Shown piece by piece: positions 19,409 through 29,988 of a DNA stretch of 64,000 nt. The translations under genes were made by a program, and so were the position numbers. Each line of letters opens with the position of its first letter. The first letter of the stretch is position 1. The stretch comes from Microbulbifer variabilis (GTDB lineage Bacteria > Pseudomonadota > Gammaproteobacteria > Pseudomonadales > Cellvibrionaceae): assembly GCF_020524905.1 (NCBI RefSeq), contig NZ_JAIVKI010000001.1:496001-560000 (forward strand). Direction: 5' to 3'. The notes below the pieces were generated by a model. That model worked only from the letters and a program-made list of their open reading frames with translations. It did not search any database and was not told the DNA's origin.

Positions 19409-21187
19409 TTAGAAAAAATGTAGAAGGTGAGAAAGCAGCAGGATGAGCGCAATCAATTGCCAGAACAAAACAGGGTGCCTTTCCAATAGTGGGCGGCTAT
19501 TGGGTGGTTTGAAAGCCGGATTGGGATGCTGTAGATCCTGAATGAATTCGGACAGACTGTTGTAGCGTTGTTTGGGATCGGCAGCGCAGGCTTTTTGCAG
19601 GGCGCCATCCACCCAATGGGGAATATCCTTACGGTGCGTATACGCTTTCGTATAACGCATTTGTTGATAACTCTTGAGCCGATAGTGCAGGTTGCCCAGG
19701 CGCTCGGGATAGGGGTATTTTCCCGTAAGTAATTCATAGGCGATGACTCCAAGGGAAAAGATATCTGAACGGTGACTGGCACTATCGCCAAAAAAGAACT
19801 CGGGTGCCGCATAATTCTTACTGCCTGGGGTACCAGCATCAGAGAAATGTAATTGTTCCCTGAGTCCTGGCCCATCAACCCCTCCCAGATCAATAATTAC
19901 CAAGCGCCCATGGCTGCGCATCATGATGTTCTCGGGCTTCAGATCGCCATGCACAACTTCTAAGCGTTGTAGGCTGCGCAAGGCACTTACGAGCTGAGCC
20001 AGCAATTCCCGTACCTGGGATATTTGTGGCTGGGAATTAAGCTGCATCCACTGTCGTAAGGTCTGCCCTTCGACATATTCGAGAATATGGTAAAGGCAGG
20101 CACGCTCTGCTCTTGGGGGATACAGCTTGATAATTCCTGGGTGGTTTATTCGCCGGCCGGTCCACTCTTCGGCGATAAAGCGCTCGATATAATGCGGATC
20201 ATCGCAGTAATTTACTGACGGGGTTTTGAGCGCGCGAAATCCACCGGATTCAAGATCTTGGACTAAGTACAGGTGACTGCGCGTGCTGGCGTACAATTCT
20301 TGCAGAATAAGAAAGCCATCGAGTTTTTGGCCGGGATTTAGGTCGGGGGCGAAGGGCAGCTTTCGGTTATGCATTGCCAATTCGTCGCACTGAGGAAAGT
20401 CTAGGCAATTAACCCTGGCGACGACTGCACTCAGATTATCGTTTGATCCAGCCTTCAGGGCCGCATCAACTAGCTGCTGCGGTGTGGTCTCGTCAAAATC
20501 AGCGAGTCTTTCCTGGATAGCGGTTTCGGACAAGAATTCGTGTATCCCATCGCTACTTAGCAAATAAATATCGTCGGGTAGCAGCGCTTCACAGCGATAG
20601 TCCACATCGATGTGGATATCCATACCCAGTGCCCGGCTGAGAAAAGTGCGCCCAGGAGACAGTTGGTGGCTATGATCGCGGCTGAGACACTCAAGCTTAC
20701 CGGCGCGAAGACGATAGATGCGTGTATCCCCAACATGCACCAAGTGGGCGCTGGTACCTTTAAAAATAATAGCTGAGAAAGTGGTGAGCCAACCCCGCTG
20801 AATTTCTACACTGCCTCCACTTTGCCGGTATAGCCAGCTATTGAGGGAATGGAAAACCCGCGCAACTGCGTGGCGGGTAGACCAGGTTTCCGGAGTGCTG
20901 TAATAATCTGAGAAAAAGCCGTTGATGGCTGCGCGAGCGGCCTCGCCGCCAGCCTCGGCACTGGCGACACCATCTGCAACTGCGGCGAGTGCACCATAGC
21001 GCCTGAACTCTACCCCCTTTGGTAGCCGCACAGCACAGGCATCGTCGTTGTGCCGGCGATGACCGGCACAGGTGGCGCTGAAAATTTGCAAGGCATCCAT
21101 TTTTTTATTCTGCAACTTTTCAGATACTCCTGAGAGGCTTTGTACCTCTCCTGGAGTTTTTACATACAGCTCTTTATTAAGCGACAT
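19409..21187 (-). CDS. Fused PP2C phosphatase / Ser-Thr protein kinase with C-terminal membrane anchor
   Basis: This 592-aa bifunctional protein has an N-terminal PP2C domain (about residues 30-265): [42 protein letters not shown] and [10 protein letters not shown] carry the metal-binding aspartates. An eukaryotic-like kinase domain follows (about 280-560), with catalytic loop [12 protein letters not shown] in place of DFG, and APEFF. The C-terminus is one hydrophobic helix. The same fusion occupies this place in Pseudomonas nitrate assimilation operons. A role in adjusting nitrate uptake or reduction is likely but unproven. The gene overlaps narK by 11 bases. Confidence 0.92.
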   Translation of the reverse strand: MSLNKELYVKTPGEVQSLSGVSEKLQNKKMDALQIFSATCAGHRRHNDDACAVRLPKGVEFRRYGALAAVADGVASAEAGGEAARAAINGFFSDYYSTPETWSTRHAVARVFHSLNSWLYRQSGGSVEIQRGWLTTFSAIIFKGTSAHLVHVGDTRIYRLRAGKLECLSRDHSHQLSPGRTFLSRALGMDIHIDVDYRCEALLPDDIYLLSSDGIHEFLSETAIQERLADFDETTPQQLVDAALKAGSNDNLSAVVARVNCLDFPQCDELAMHNRKLPFAPDLNPGQKLDGFLILQELYASTRSHLYLVQDLESGGFRALKTPSVNYCDDPHYIERFIAEEWTGRRINHPGIIKLYPPRAERACLYHILEYVEGQTLRQWMQLNSQPQISQVRELLAQLVSALRSLQRLEVVHGDLKPENIMMRSHGRLVIIDLGGVDGPGLREQLHFSDAGTPGSKNYAAPEFFFGDSASHRSDIFSLGVIAYELLTGKYPYPERLGNLHYRLKSYQQMRYTKAYTHRKDIPHWVDGALQKACAADPKQRYNSLSEFIQDLQHPNPAFKPPNSRPLLERHPVLFWQLIALILLLSHLLHFF

Positions 21188-22640
21188 CAATCATTGATAC
21201 ACTGCCATCGGGATGTACCTCGGCCATTTGCCCCTCGGGTTCCTCCAATAATAACAGTGCGGCAAGGCCTAAAAGTGCGGTGATGCCGATAACCATAAAA
21301 AATATTTGGTAGGAAACCAGGCTCAACACAGTGAGATAAAAAACTGCACCGACATTGCCGTAAGCACCAGTCATACCAGCGATCTGCCCGGTAAGACGGC
21401 GCTTGATTAGAGGAACTACAGCAAATACGGCCCCTTCACCGGCCTGCACAAAAAAAGAGCATGCCATAGCCGCGGCAACTGCCAGGTAGAGCGGCCATTC
21501 GGCATTGATCAAGCTCATCGTGAAGTAACCCAGTGCCAAGCCCGCAGTCAGTACCAGCAGAGTGGACTTTCGCCCCCAGCGATCACTAATCAAGCCACCC
21601 GCTGGACGGGACATCAGATTCATAAACGCATAGGCTGAGGCAAGCAAGCCCGCTTTTACTGGGTCGAGGGTAAAAGTCTCAGAGAAAAATAGTGGCAACA
21701 TAGATACCACGGCCAGTTCCGAGCCAAAAGTGGCGAAATAGAGTACATTGAGTACGGCTACTTGCTTGAATTTATAGCGATGTACGGGAGCTGGTGGATT
21801 AGTGAAAACTTCGCGGTTGATACTAAATGTCTTGCGCGCATCCAGCAGGTAAAGTAAGCCGAGCCCACAATAAATCAAGGTGGCAGCGAGGTTGGAGACT
21901 AAACCGACACCATTTGAAAGTTTCCAGGTTAACAATGCCAGGGCTCCATACATTGGTACCTTCATAGTCAGTAACAGTATGAAGTCTCCTGGACTGGTGA
22001 CTTCCATGGCCCCAATTTTTTTCGGCTTGAAATAAGTGGAACCCTTGGGTGTATCAGTCACGGAGAAGTAGTAAACCACACTGTATACCAGTGCAATGAC
22101 GCCCGTGATGCCAATCGCATAGCGCCAGCCATTATCGCCACCAAAAAACAGTGCGATGGTGGGCAGGCTCATAGCGGCAGCAGCCGATCCGAAATTACCC
22201 CAGCCCCCATAAATACCTTCAGCGGTGCCTAACTGGCGGGCGGGGAACCACTCCGAAACCATGCGAATGCCGACTACAAAGCCCGCGCCAATGAAACCGA
22301 GCAGAAAGCGTCCTATTGCTGCCTGCATGAAGTTATCTGCTAAGGCAAAGATAAAGCAGGGCACACTGCCGATAGCAAGTAGTAAGGAGTAGGTAAGCCT
22401 GGGGCCGTACTTGTCAGTGAGCATTCCGATCACAATACGTGCGGGAATGGTCAGGGCAACATTTAAAATAAGCAGTGTTTTTACCTGATCGGGTGTGAGT
22501 GACAGACTCTTCGAGATTGCCATCAATAATGGGGCATGGTTAAACCAGGCAAAAAACGTAATGAAGAAAGCCACCCAAGTTAGGTGTAGGATTTTTATCT
22601 TTCCTCGAAAAGAAAAAAGATTGAGGGATTCACTGGACAT
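21177..22640 (-). CDS. NarK-type nitrate/nitrite MFS transporter
   Basis: The 487-aa protein has 12 membrane helices and the nitrate/nitrite porter signatures: [20 protein letters not shown] in helix 5 region and the glycine-rich [13 protein letters not shown] nitrate signature near helix 11, plus GGWGNFGSA. It should import nitrate for assimilation. The start chosen has AAAGGAA six bases upstream; a longer form lacks this. It is the first structural gene after the regulatory pair, preceded by a leader RNA and a sigma-54-like promoter. Confidence 0.93.
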   Translation of the reverse strand: MSSESLNLFSFRGKIKILHLTWVAFFITFFAWFNHAPLLMAISKSLSLTPDQVKTLLILNVALTIPARIVIGMLTDKYGPRLTYSLLLAIGSVPCFIFALADNFMQAAIGRFLLGFIGAGFVVGIRMVSEWFPARQLGTAEGIYGGWGNFGSAAAAMSLPTIALFFGGDNGWRYAIGITGVIALVYSVVYYFSVTDTPKGSTYFKPKKIGAMEVTSPGDFILLLTMKVPMYGALALLTWKLSNGVGLVSNLAATLIYCGLGLLYLLDARKTFSINREVFTNPPAPVHRYKFKQVAVLNVLYFATFGSELAVVSMLPLFFSETFTLDPVKAGLLASAYAFMNLMSRPAGGLISDRWGRKSTLLVLTAGLALGYFTMSLINAEWPLYLAVAAAMACSFFVQAGEGAVFAVVPLIKRRLTGQIAGMTGAYGNVGAVFYLTVLSLVSYQIFFMVIGITALLGLAALLLLEEPEGQMAEVHPDGSVSMIDVA

Positions 22641-22796
22641 GCGCATTTCCTTTGATTGCAAACTCCGCAGGCACAAAAAAAGCCCACCGCCGCGCCCTTC
22701 TTTTGGTCGCAGTCAATGGACTTCATTGCCCGGTATCTTTGGTGAAATAGGGATTGACTGTGCGTATGTGCCTAGCGGCAGGACATTGCACCATCG
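22641..22796 (-). ncRNA. Putative NasT-responsive (ANTAR-target) leader RNA of the nitrate operon
   Basis: About 155 bases lie between the predicted sigma-54 start site and narK. On the minus strand a bulged stem TGTCCT/AGGCACA closes a six-base loop GCCGCT, and an 8-bp stem CAGTCAAT/ATTGACTG closes a 35-base loop. The GC-rich GCGGCGG just before a run of seven T is complementary (one wobble) to CTGCCGC of the first hairpin. This is the kind of layout expected for a terminator controlled by an ANTAR antiterminator such as NasT, although the exact A1-G4 loop consensus is only partly met. Confidence 0.5.
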
Positions 22797-22807
22797 AAAT
22801 ATTTCCA

Positions 22808-22823
22808 TTCAATTAATGTGCCA
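22808..22823 (-). promoter_or_regulatory. Sigma-54-like promoter upstream of narK
   Basis: TGGCACATTAATTGAA on the minus strand matches the -24/-12 consensus TGGCAC-N5-TTGCW except that TTGC is TTGA. It begins directly after the nasS stop codon and leaves room for a leader of about 155 bases before narK. RpoN with NtrC control is typical for nitrate assimilation genes. Confidence 0.5.
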
Positions 22824-23888
22824 CTATTTTTTAGTGCAGAGATAATCCACGGTCTGGCGATAGAGATCCGACCTAAAGTTCTGGCTGTCCGCTAAGGCGA
22901 TTTCGCTAAAATCGCTGCACATTTCTATTAATTGCTGGGCTTTTGCCTCACAGGGGCGACCGTTGTCATTATCGATATGAGCGAACAAGTGCCAGCCAGG
23001 ATTAGCTATGATGTCAGTGTTCCGGCGGTAAAGGATCTGATCGTTCAGGGAACCTTGTAACAATGATTGTGGTAAATCCAGATAATGCTTTTGTGATAGT
23101 AATCCAGCTGCTTCATAGCGATTTTCCCGGGCGGATAACCATGAACAAGCCTGTAGCAATGCGGCGCGGAGGGCCAGATGGCTGGCTGGGTTGGCTTCAT
23201 GCCAGCTTTGGGTTACGGCCAATACCTTTTCCGGCATTGCTGGTAATAGGGTATTACAGGCGGAGGCTATTACACCGGTTCCTTTGTAGGCGGCGAGACT
23301 ATTCCATGGCTCACCAACACAATAACCATCAATAACCCCTCTGTGGAGATTCTCCAGCATTTGTTCGGGAGGTAGCACAATTAGTTGCAAATCCTGATCG
23401 GGGTTGATATCTGCAGTCTGTAACCAATGGCGCAATTGTAAGGTGTGACTGGAGAATGGATAGACTGTAGCGAGCCTAATCGGTGAGGTGCCCCTATTTT
23501 TTTTTAGGTAATTTTTTAACGCTGAGGCAATATCGGTTCGCGTTTCTTGGGTCGTATAGTGCTGCAGGCGTTGATAGAGATCTTCCGAAAGAGTTATAGC
23601 GTTGCCATTGCTGCTGAGAATCAAACCACTGATGAGTCGCTCTTTACAGCCTGGTAAGGCTTGGGACAAAGTTAATGGCATTGGGGCTAGCATGGCTGCG
23701 GCATCGGCCCTACGCCCAATCAATTTGTCACGTAGGGTTGCCCAGGAAGTTTCCCTTTGCAGCTGCACTTCCAGGCCAAATTGGTGAAAGTATCCTTTCT
23801 CCTGAGCAACTATTAGAGGGGCACTGTCAGTAAGCCGTAGAAATAACAGTTTGATCAATTTTTTTTCCGGGCACAGTAAGGAAGACAT
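22824..23888 (-). CDS. nasS: Nitrate sensor NasS (CmpA/NrtA-like, cytoplasmic)
   Basis: This 354-aa protein belongs to the NrtA/CmpA substrate-binding family (LTDSAPLIVAQEKGYFHQFGLEV, DKLIGRRADAAAMLAPMP, GVIDGYCVGEPWN). It has no signal peptide and no adjacent ABC transporter genes, which fits a cytoplasmic sensor rather than a transport protein. In the known NasS-NasT system NasS holds the antiterminator NasT inactive until nitrate or nitrite binds. The gene follows nasT by seven bases. Confidence 0.9.
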   Translation of the reverse strand: MSSLLCPEKKLIKLLFLRLTDSAPLIVAQEKGYFHQFGLEVQLQRETSWATLRDKLIGRRADAAAMLAPMPLTLSQALPGCKERLISGLILSSNGNAITLSEDLYQRLQHYTTQETRTDIASALKNYLKKNRGTSPIRLATVYPFSSHTLQLRHWLQTADINPDQDLQLIVLPPEQMLENLHRGVIDGYCVGEPWNSLAAYKGTGVIASACNTLLPAMPEKVLAVTQSWHEANPASHLALRAALLQACSWLSARENRYEAAGLLSQKHYLDLPQSLLQGSLNDQILYRRNTDIIANPGWHLFAHIDNDNGRPCEAKAQQLIEMCSDFSEIALADSQNFRSDLYRQTVDYLCTKK

Positions 23889-23895
23889 CGGTGAT

Positions 23896-24498
23896 TCAAT
23901 GCTCGCTCTGAAAATAGTGAATAAGCTGTTCGGCTACCGCACGCATGGTTGCATTACTACTCATAGCAAGATTGCGCAGAATCTTATGCGCATCTTTCTC
24001 CGAGAGATTTTTCTTCGCCATTAATAACCCCTTGGCCCGCTCAATAGTTTTTCTATCGCTGAGTTGCTGTTGGGTTCTCTCGAGAGATTGGCGCAGCTGC
24101 TGAAAGCTCTTGAATTGAGCCATGGCAATTTCTATCGCTGGGGCAACCCGTTCAGGTGTAATCCCTTCGGCCATATAAGCACTCACTCCAGACTCGACCG
24201 CGCGACCGATAAAGTCCGCACTATTGTGACTGGAGAACATGGCCACCGGCGTGGGAGCCTCGCGATTCACTATGGCGAGGCTTTCTAAAATATCTCTATC
24301 GGGGGATTCAATGTCGATTAGTACAACGTCAGGTCGATACTTTTCCACTTGGAAAAGGAGCCCTTCAGCGCTACTTATTTGCGCGACAATCGTGTATCCG
24401 GCAGCTTGTAAACGCTCACAGACCGAATGAGCACGCTCGTGGTTGTCGTCAACCAACATGATTGCGGGGCTAATATTTGACACGGCTTGATGTGGCAC
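23896..24498 (-). CDS. nasT: Nitrate-responsive ANTAR antiterminator NasT
   Basis: The 200-aa regulator has a response-regulator-like receiver domain (IMLVDDNHERAHSV, DVVLIDIESPDRD) and a C-terminal ANTAR RNA-binding domain (about residues 140-195: RKTIERAKGLLMAKKNLSEKDAHKIL starts it, with ATMRAVAEQLI after). It should bind hairpins in the leader of the narK-kinase-nirBD-nasA transcript and prevent termination when nitrate is present. The start is a GTG with a weak GGA upstream. A sigma-54-like promoter lies 36 bases ahead. Confidence 0.92.
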   Translation of the reverse strand: MPHQAVSNISPAIMLVDDNHERAHSVCERLQAAGYTIVAQISSAEGLLFQVEKYRPDVVLIDIESPDRDILESLAIVNREAPTPVAMFSSHNSADFIGRAVESGVSAYMAEGITPERVAPAIEIAMAQFKSFQQLRQSLERTQQQLSDRKTIERAKGLLMAKKNLSEKDAHKILRNLAMSSNATMRAVAEQLIHYFQSEH

Positions 24499-25188
24499 TC
24501 GTTCCAGGGCTTGATGCTATTTATCAAGAGTTAATCAAAACTTGTGCCAAGAGCGCTAAAGAGGTCAATTAAAATAAATTCTTCTAGTTCCATGAAGTGC
24601 GGCGGGAGTTCCAATTTGTTTCTTGCTGTGTCATTTTGCGACTATTGGCTCTTTAGTACAAGGGCGAGAGTTGTAGGTATTTTGGTCATCGATTGCTAGG
24701 GGACACTGTAAAAATACTACTTAGGTAAATTTTTATGGGGGTCTTATGAAAAAATGTTTCACATTAATTGTTGAGTGTTAGGGTTGGTTGATCCTATTTT
24801 TAGGTCATAATGCGTTATAGAAAACCTACTGAAAAGACAGTTTAGAAAAATCAAGGGGAGTGAGAGTGGGAATTTCCAATGCTAAAAATTATTCATTTTC
24901 AGAGCTTTGAGATTGAGCCCGCCAATAATCCGTGATTATTAAAGAGTCCCTTTGTCTTTTTAGCGACTTCCTGTTACAGCTGTAACCTTTCGACGTATTT
25001 AGATTTTGGTTGCACCTGAAACAGGTTGATAGCCTTATAAATTTCACCAATTGTGGCTATTAGGTGTCTTCCCTTTCAATCCCTCTTTTCGGCGTTTACA
25101 CTCGGCCTGTTTATAAATTGGGCAACCCAGACCTTTTTGAGGTAGATGTAGTTGTAAATTCATAATATTAACTATGAGGGGCACGGCG
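24499..25188. other. Intergenic region between nasT and pntA
   Basis: About 690 bases without a convincing gene, AT-rich compared with both sides. The nasT end carries the sigma-54-like promoter described separately. A small inverted repeat AATAATC-CGT-GATTATT occurs at 24924-24940. The pntA promoter must lie on the other side, but I see no clear -35/-10 pair. Confidence 0.6.
24534..24549 (-). promoter_or_regulatory. Sigma-54-like promoter upstream of nasT
   Basis: TGGCACAAGTTTTGAT on the minus strand fits the -24 element exactly and the -12 element with TTGA instead of TTGC. The same deviation occurs in the candidate before narK, which makes both more credible as real variants. The nasT GTG lies 36 bases downstream. 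Confidence 0.5.
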
Positions 25189-26739
25189 GTGATAATAGCC
25201 ATACCTAGAGAGACCGCAGAGGGAGAGGCGCGTGTTGCGGCAACTCCAGATAGCGTTAAACGTTTACTTGATTTGGGTTTTTCTGTTGTTGTGCAGGCAG
25301 GTGCTGGTGACAAGGCCAGTTTTAACGATGAATCTTATCGGCAAGCTGGGGCCGAGATTCGTGAAGACATGGCAACTTGCTTTAAGGGGGCCGATGTTGT
25401 TCTAAAAGTACAGTCACCCACTGATGACGAGTTGGCATTGATTCCTAAAGGGGCAACGCTGATCGCCTTCTTAAAACCGGCACAAAATGCCGAGCTCCTG
25501 CAAAAGCTTGCCGATAACAATATTAACGCGCTTGCAGTCGAATCGATCCCCAGGATTTCCCGAGCCCAGAAAATGGATGCGCTCAGCTCCATGGCTAATA
25601 TCGCTGGCTATCGCGCCGTTATCGAAGCCGCACATAATTTTGGCCGATTTTTTACTGGCCAGATCACCGCGGCGGGAAAGATTCCACCAGCCAAAGTACT
25701 CGTTATCGGAGCCGGTGTTGCTGGACTCTCGGCGATAGGTACGGCCAAAAGCATGGGTGCCATTGTGCGGGCATTCGATACCCGTGCAGAGGTGCGTGAA
25801 CAGGTTGAATCCATGGGAGCTGAGTTCCTCACTATAGAGGTGGAGGAAGAGGGTTCCGGTTCTGGCGGTTACGCCAAGGAAATGTCCCAGGAATTTATTG
25901 ATGCGGAAATGGCTCTGTTCCGTGAGCAGGCCAAGGAAGTAGATATTGTTATTACCACGGCCCTAATACCCGGTAAGCCTGCGCCAAAACTATGGCTTGC
26001 CGATATGGTCGATAGCATGGCACCAGGCTCGGTGGTGGTAGACTTGGCAGCAGAAATGGGGGGTAATTGTGATTACACCGTGCCCCACCAGAAAACTGTA
26101 CACAGTGATGTGACAATCATTGGCTATACCAATTTACCCAGCCGTGCAGCCACACAGTCTTCCAGATTGTACTCTACCAATCTTGCTCACCTGCTCAGCG
26201 AGCTCACTCCAGCAAAGGACGGTGAAATAGACCTGAACTTTGGCGATGAAGTTATTCGTGGGGCAACTGTGGTGAAGTCTGGAGAGATTACCTGGCCGCC
26301 CCCCGCCCCCCAAGTTTCTGCTCAGCCAAAAAAACCACCTAAAGTGGCTGAAGAAGCCAAAGTTACGGCTGAGGAAAAGAAAGAGAAGCGCAAGTCGCCG
26401 CTGTCAATTTTTGTTTTCTGGGCAATCGCAGCAGTCTTACTCTTATGGCTTGGTCGAGTGGCTCCGCCAGAATTTGTTTCTCACTTTACGGTTTTCATAT
26501 TGGCCATTTTCATTGGTTGGCAGGTGATTTGGAATGTCACCCATGCCCTGCATACACCCTTAATGAGTGTTACGAATGCAATTTCCGGGATTGTGGTCGT
26601 TGGGGCCTTGTTACAGTTGGGTGCTACCGGCTCCGGGCTTGTTACCTTGCTTGCCTTCGTAGGAGTCCTTGTGGCCAGTATTAATATATTCGGTGGTTTT
26701 TTCGTCACCTACCGAATGCTGAAAATGTTTCGCCGGTAA
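25189..26739 (+). CDS. pntA: NAD(P) transhydrogenase subunit alpha
   Basis: The 516-aa alpha subunit of the proton-translocating transhydrogenase transfers hydride between NADH and NADP+. Domain I (about 1-380) shows [16 protein letters not shown], the [16 protein letters not shown] loop and the NAD-binding [16 protein letters not shown] Pro/Lys-rich linker (about 390-415) leads to four C-terminal membrane helices. GTG at 25189 is preferred because GAGGGG lies seven bases upstream and the protein then starts like its relatives; the ATG 15 bases earlier has no such site. pntB follows 15 bases later. Confidence 0.95.
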   Translation: MIIAIPRETAEGEARVAATPDSVKRLLDLGFSVVVQAGAGDKASFNDESYRQAGAEIREDMATCFKGADVVLKVQSPTDDELALIPKGATLIAFLKPAQNAELLQKLADNNINALAVESIPRISRAQKMDALSSMANIAGYRAVIEAAHNFGRFFTGQITAAGKIPPAKVLVIGAGVAGLSAIGTAKSMGAIVRAFDTRAEVREQVESMGAEFLTIEVEEEGSGSGGYAKEMSQEFIDAEMALFREQAKEVDIVITTALIPGKPAPKLWLADMVDSMAPGSVVVDLAAEMGGNCDYTVPHQKTVHSDVTIIGYTNLPSRAATQSSRLYSTNLAHLLSELTPAKDGEIDLNFGDEVIRGATVVKSGEITWPPPAPQVSAQPKKPPKVAEEAKVTAEEKKEKRKSPLSIFVFWAIAAVLLLWLGRVAPPEFVSHFTVFILAIFIGWQVIWNVTHALHTPLMSVTNAISGIVVVGALLQLGATGSGLVTLLAFVGVLVASINIFGGFFVTYRMLKMFRR

Positions 26740-26754
26740 GGAAGGAGATAAGTG

Positions 26755-28146
26755 ATGAACGGTATGATTGCAATGGCTTATCTTTTTTCCGCAGTAATGT
26801 TTATTTTGAGTCTGGGCGGTTTGTCCAGCCATGAGACTGCGCGACGAGGAAATATCTACGGTATGGTCGGTATGGCAGTTGCCATAATTGCTACCATTGC
26901 TGGTATTACTTCCGGGGCTTATTGGATGGTCATTATTGCCATGGTGGTTGGTGCTGCGATAGGCCTATCCCTGGCGAAACGCGTGGCTATGACCCAGATG
27001 CCTCAAATGGTGGCACTGTTGCATAGCTTTGTCGGCTTGGCTGCAGTTCTCATTGGCTGGGGTGGTTTCCTAGACCCTCGAGTGAATCTACATGGCTCAG
27101 CGCATGTTGTGCACAGCACCGAAATTTATCTCGGCGTTTTTATTGGGGCCATTACTTTAACGGGTTCCTTAGTCGCTTTCTGTAAGTTGCAGGGACTGGT
27201 CTCTGGTAGGCCGCTGATGTTACCTGCCCGCCACTGGCTCAACCTAATTGCTATCCTGGCTTGTATTGTATTGGGTGTGCTCTTTGTGCCTGCGCAAGTA
27301 AATGCGGCCACGACTCTCAATCTGTTAGTGATGACGGCAATTGCGTTACTGCTCGGCATTCACCTGGTAGCCGCGATCGGCGGTGCCGATATGCCGGTGG
27401 TTATCTCTATGCTGAATAGCTACTCTGGATGGGCCGCGGCGGCAACTGGGTTTATGCTGGGTAACGATCTGCTTATTGTAGTGGGCGCACTGGTCGGTTC
27501 TTCTGGTGCGATTCTCAGCTACATCATGTGTCGTGGCATGAATCGTTCATTTATTAGCGTGATTCTCGGTGGTTTCGGCTCTGACGGTGGGGAAGTCTCC
27601 GATGAGGAGGTTGATGGTGAAGCCATTGCTATTGACCAGCAGGAATTGGCCGATGATCTCAAGGCTGCAGATAGCATCATCATTGTGCCTGGCTTCGGAA
27701 TGGCCGTTGCTCATGCCCAACAAGCAGTCAGTGACTTGACCGATCGCCTACGTGGTATGGGTAAAACGGTGCGCTTTGGTATCCATCCTGTTGCGGGGCG
27801 GCTACCTGGCCATATGAATGTCCTGTTAGCCGAGGCCAATGTGCCTTACGACATTGTGTTGGAGATGGATGAAATTAATTCCGACTTTCCCAGTACAGAC
27901 TTGGTACTGGTGATAGGAGCCAATGACACGGTTAACCCTGATGCCGTAGAAAAGCCGGGCTCGCCAATTGCCGGAATGCCAGTATTGGAGGTTTGGAAAG
28001 CGCGCAGAGTAGTAGTGCTTAAACGCTCCATGGCTTCTGGCTACGCGGGTGTGGCAAATCCCCTGTTCTACAAAGAAAACGCGCGCATGCTATTTGGCGA
28101 TGCTAAAGATAGTCTGCAAGGTGTACTTGGGAAAGTTTGCGACTGA
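26755..28146 (+). CDS. pntB: NAD(P) transhydrogenase subunit beta
   Basis: This 463-aa subunit has an N-terminal membrane part of about eight or nine helices, with the proton-channel histidine region in [16 protein letters not shown], and a C-terminal NADP(H)-binding domain [37 protein letters not shown] and [10 protein letters not shown]. With PntA it forms the membrane transhydrogenase that supplies NADPH. GGAG lies seven bases before the ATG; a GTG one codon earlier is possible. The gene is followed by two hairpins and a T-run. Confidence 0.96.
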   Translation: MNGMIAMAYLFSAVMFILSLGGLSSHETARRGNIYGMVGMAVAIIATIAGITSGAYWMVIIAMVVGAAIGLSLAKRVAMTQMPQMVALLHSFVGLAAVLIGWGGFLDPRVNLHGSAHVVHSTEIYLGVFIGAITLTGSLVAFCKLQGLVSGRPLMLPARHWLNLIAILACIVLGVLFVPAQVNAATTLNLLVMTAIALLLGIHLVAAIGGADMPVVISMLNSYSGWAAAATGFMLGNDLLIVVGALVGSSGAILSYIMCRGMNRSFISVILGGFGSDGGEVSDEEVDGEAIAIDQQELADDLKAADSIIIVPGFGMAVAHAQQAVSDLTDRLRGMGKTVRFGIHPVAGRLPGHMNVLLAEANVPYDIVLEMDEINSDFPSTDLVLVIGANDTVNPDAVEKPGSPIAGMPVLEVWKARRVVVLKRSMASGYAGVANPLFYKENARMLFGDAKDSLQGVLGKVCD

Positions 28147-28186
28147 TTAAATAATACCTGACGACGAATTGTCAGGTAGCTTTATT

Positions 28187-28246
28187 CGGGCTTGGGGCGT
28201 TGGTGCCAGATTGGCATTAAACGCCTCAGGCCCGTTTGTTTTTTTT
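28187..28246 (+). terminator. Y-shaped rho-independent terminator after pntB
   Basis: A 15-bp stem (CGGGCTTGGGGCGTT with AACGCCTCAGGCCCG, two G-U pairs) encloses an inner TGCCA-GAT-TGGCA hairpin and ends in a T-rich tract. A smaller stem CCTGAC/GTCAGG lies just before it at 28157-28176. It should end the pntAB transcript. Confidence 0.85.
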
Positions 28247-28352
28247 GTGTGCATAACTCTTATCAAGCCTAATTGACTATCGCTCGCTTTTGTCAGTAGT
28301 GATAATCTCCCGGCCTTTACGGTTTTTAACAAAAAATTAAAGGAGTTGGGGG

Positions 28353-29987
28353 ATGGGGGTCCGTTTACGTAAGCTTGCCCTACAAGGATTGGTTGCGTTT
28401 GGTGTGCTTAGCTTGGTTGCCTGCGGTAGCGGCGGTAGCGGCGGTAGCGGCGGTAGCGGCGGTAGCGGCGGTAGCAGTAACGGTTCGGGGGCAACTGAGA
28501 AGCCTTCTCCAGTAGGAGGCACATGGGTTGAAAATAATTTCCTACCATCTTCAACTTTTGTGGGCAGATGCGTCTCGCCAAGAACTGGTACTGATCCAGC
28601 AACCGGCTATAAATATATCGATCAGCTAGGGACACGTGAAGACGAGAACAACTGGCTTCGCTCAATGAGTAATGAAATCTACCTTTGGTACGATGAAATT
28701 ACAGATAAGGATCCGGCAAGCTTTGATAACTCGTTGGCTTACTTTGATGAGCTAAAAACCTTTGCAAAAACTCCTTCCGGCCAGGAAAAGGACCGTTTTC
28801 ACTACACAGTCCCCACTAATGAGTGGCTGTCGCAAACTGAGTCTGGTGTTTATGTCGGCTATGGCCTGCAATGGGCACTTCTGTCGAGTAAACCACCACG
28901 CAAAGCGGTAGTTGCCTACTTGGATGAAGAAGACGATGGTCATCTGCCGGGTATCATTACTCGAGGTGCTGAGGTAATCAGTATTGATGGTGTCGACTTG
29001 GCCAATGGCGAAGATGTAGACACTTTAAATTATGGCATGTGGCCCGAGAATGAAGGTGAATCTCACACTTTTGAAATTAGGCCTTTGGGCTCATCTACCA
29101 TTGAAAAGGTTACTCTTGTTGCCTCGGCAGTGAAGTCTGACCCTGTTCAGTATGTAAAAACTGAGGTGACAGATTCTGGTCGTAAAGTAGGCTATATGCT
29201 TTTCAATGACCATATCGCAACAGCCGAAGCGGAATTGATTAATGCCGTTACCCAGCTGGAATCTGCTGCAGTTGAAGATTTGGTACTGGATTTACGCTAC
29301 AACGGCGGTGGCTATTTGGATATCGCTGCAGAGTTGGCCTATATGATTGCTGGTGTTACTTCAATTGGCCAGCCCTTCGAACGAGCCGAGTTCAATGATA
29401 AGCATCCAGAAACAAATCCAATCACGGGTGAGCCAATTGGCTCAACTCCGTTCCATACTAAAGCTCTAGGGCTTATAGATGAGACTTTGAAAGGGGTCTC
29501 TCTACCTACACTGAATCTTCGACGCGTATTTGTTTTGACGAGTGAAAATACTTGCTCGGCCAGTGAAGCCATTATTAATGGTTTACGCGGAATAGATGTA
29601 GAGGTTATTCAAATTGGTGAAACAACTTGTGGTAAACCCTATGGTTTTTATCCACTGGATAATTGCGGTACTACTTATTTCACAATTCAGTTTTCTGGTG
29701 TAAATGCCAAAGGGTTTGGCGATTATTCTGATGGATTTGTCCCAAATGGCACCAAGCATACAGATGCTGATTTGCCGGGTTGCCACATCGGCGATGATTT
29801 TTATCATCTTTTGGGTGATACCAGCGAGGCCCGTTTTGCTGCAGCCCTTAACTATATTGAAAGTGGGGATTGTGGTGATGTAGATGTGGATGCATTTTCT
29901 GAGTCTGGTATCAATACACGTATTCCGGTATCAGATGCTCTAGTACCAAAGGAAATTTCTCGCAGCAATCGGATAATGGTGAGATAG
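28353..29987 (+). CDS. S41 family peptidase lipoprotein (CtpA-like)
   Basis: This 544-aa protein is a secreted lipoprotein: signal peptide with lipobox LVAC (cysteine about residue 24), then a (Gly-Gly-Ser)n linker. The body has a PDZ-like region (GAEVISIDGVDLANGEDVD) and the tail-specific protease domain: DLVLDLRYNGGG, ENTCSASEAI with the nucleophilic serine, and GETTCGKPYG with the catalytic lysine. Several paired cysteines suggest disulfides in the periplasm or at the surface. AAGGAG lies upstream of the ATG. The small lipoprotein gene starts one base after its stop. Confidence 0.9.
   Translation: MGVRLRKLALQGLVAFGVLSLVACGSGGSGGSGGSGGSGGSSNGSGATEKPSPVGGTWVENNFLPSSTFVGRCVSPRTGTDPATGYKYIDQLGTREDENNWLRSMSNEIYLWYDEITDKDPASFDNSLAYFDELKTFAKTPSGQEKDRFHYTVPTNEWLSQTESGVYVGYGLQWALLSSKPPRKAVVAYLDEEDDGHLPGIITRGAEVISIDGVDLANGEDVDTLNYGMWPENEGESHTFEIRPLGSSTIEKVTLVASAVKSDPVQYVKTEVTDSGRKVGYMLFNDHIATAEAELINAVTQLESAAVEDLVLDLRYNGGGYLDIAAELAYMIAGVTSIGQPFERAEFNDKHPETNPITGEPIGSTPFHTKALGLIDETLKGVSLPTLNLRRVFVLTSENTCSASEAIINGLRGIDVEVIQIGETTCGKPYGFYPLDNCGTTYFTIQFSGVNAKGFGDYSDGFVPNGTKHTDADLPGCHIGDDFYHLLGDTSEARFAAALNYIESGDCGDVDVDAFSESGINTRIPVSDALVPKEISRSNRIMVR
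28425..28475 (+). repeat. 9-bp tandem repeat coding for Gly-Ser-Gly linker
   Basis: The unit GGTAGCGGC occurs five times plus a six-base part, directly after the lipobox cysteine codon of the S41 lipoprotein. Copy-number change would lengthen or shorten the linker in steps of three residues without a frameshift. Confidence 0.95.
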
Positions 29988-29988
29988 A

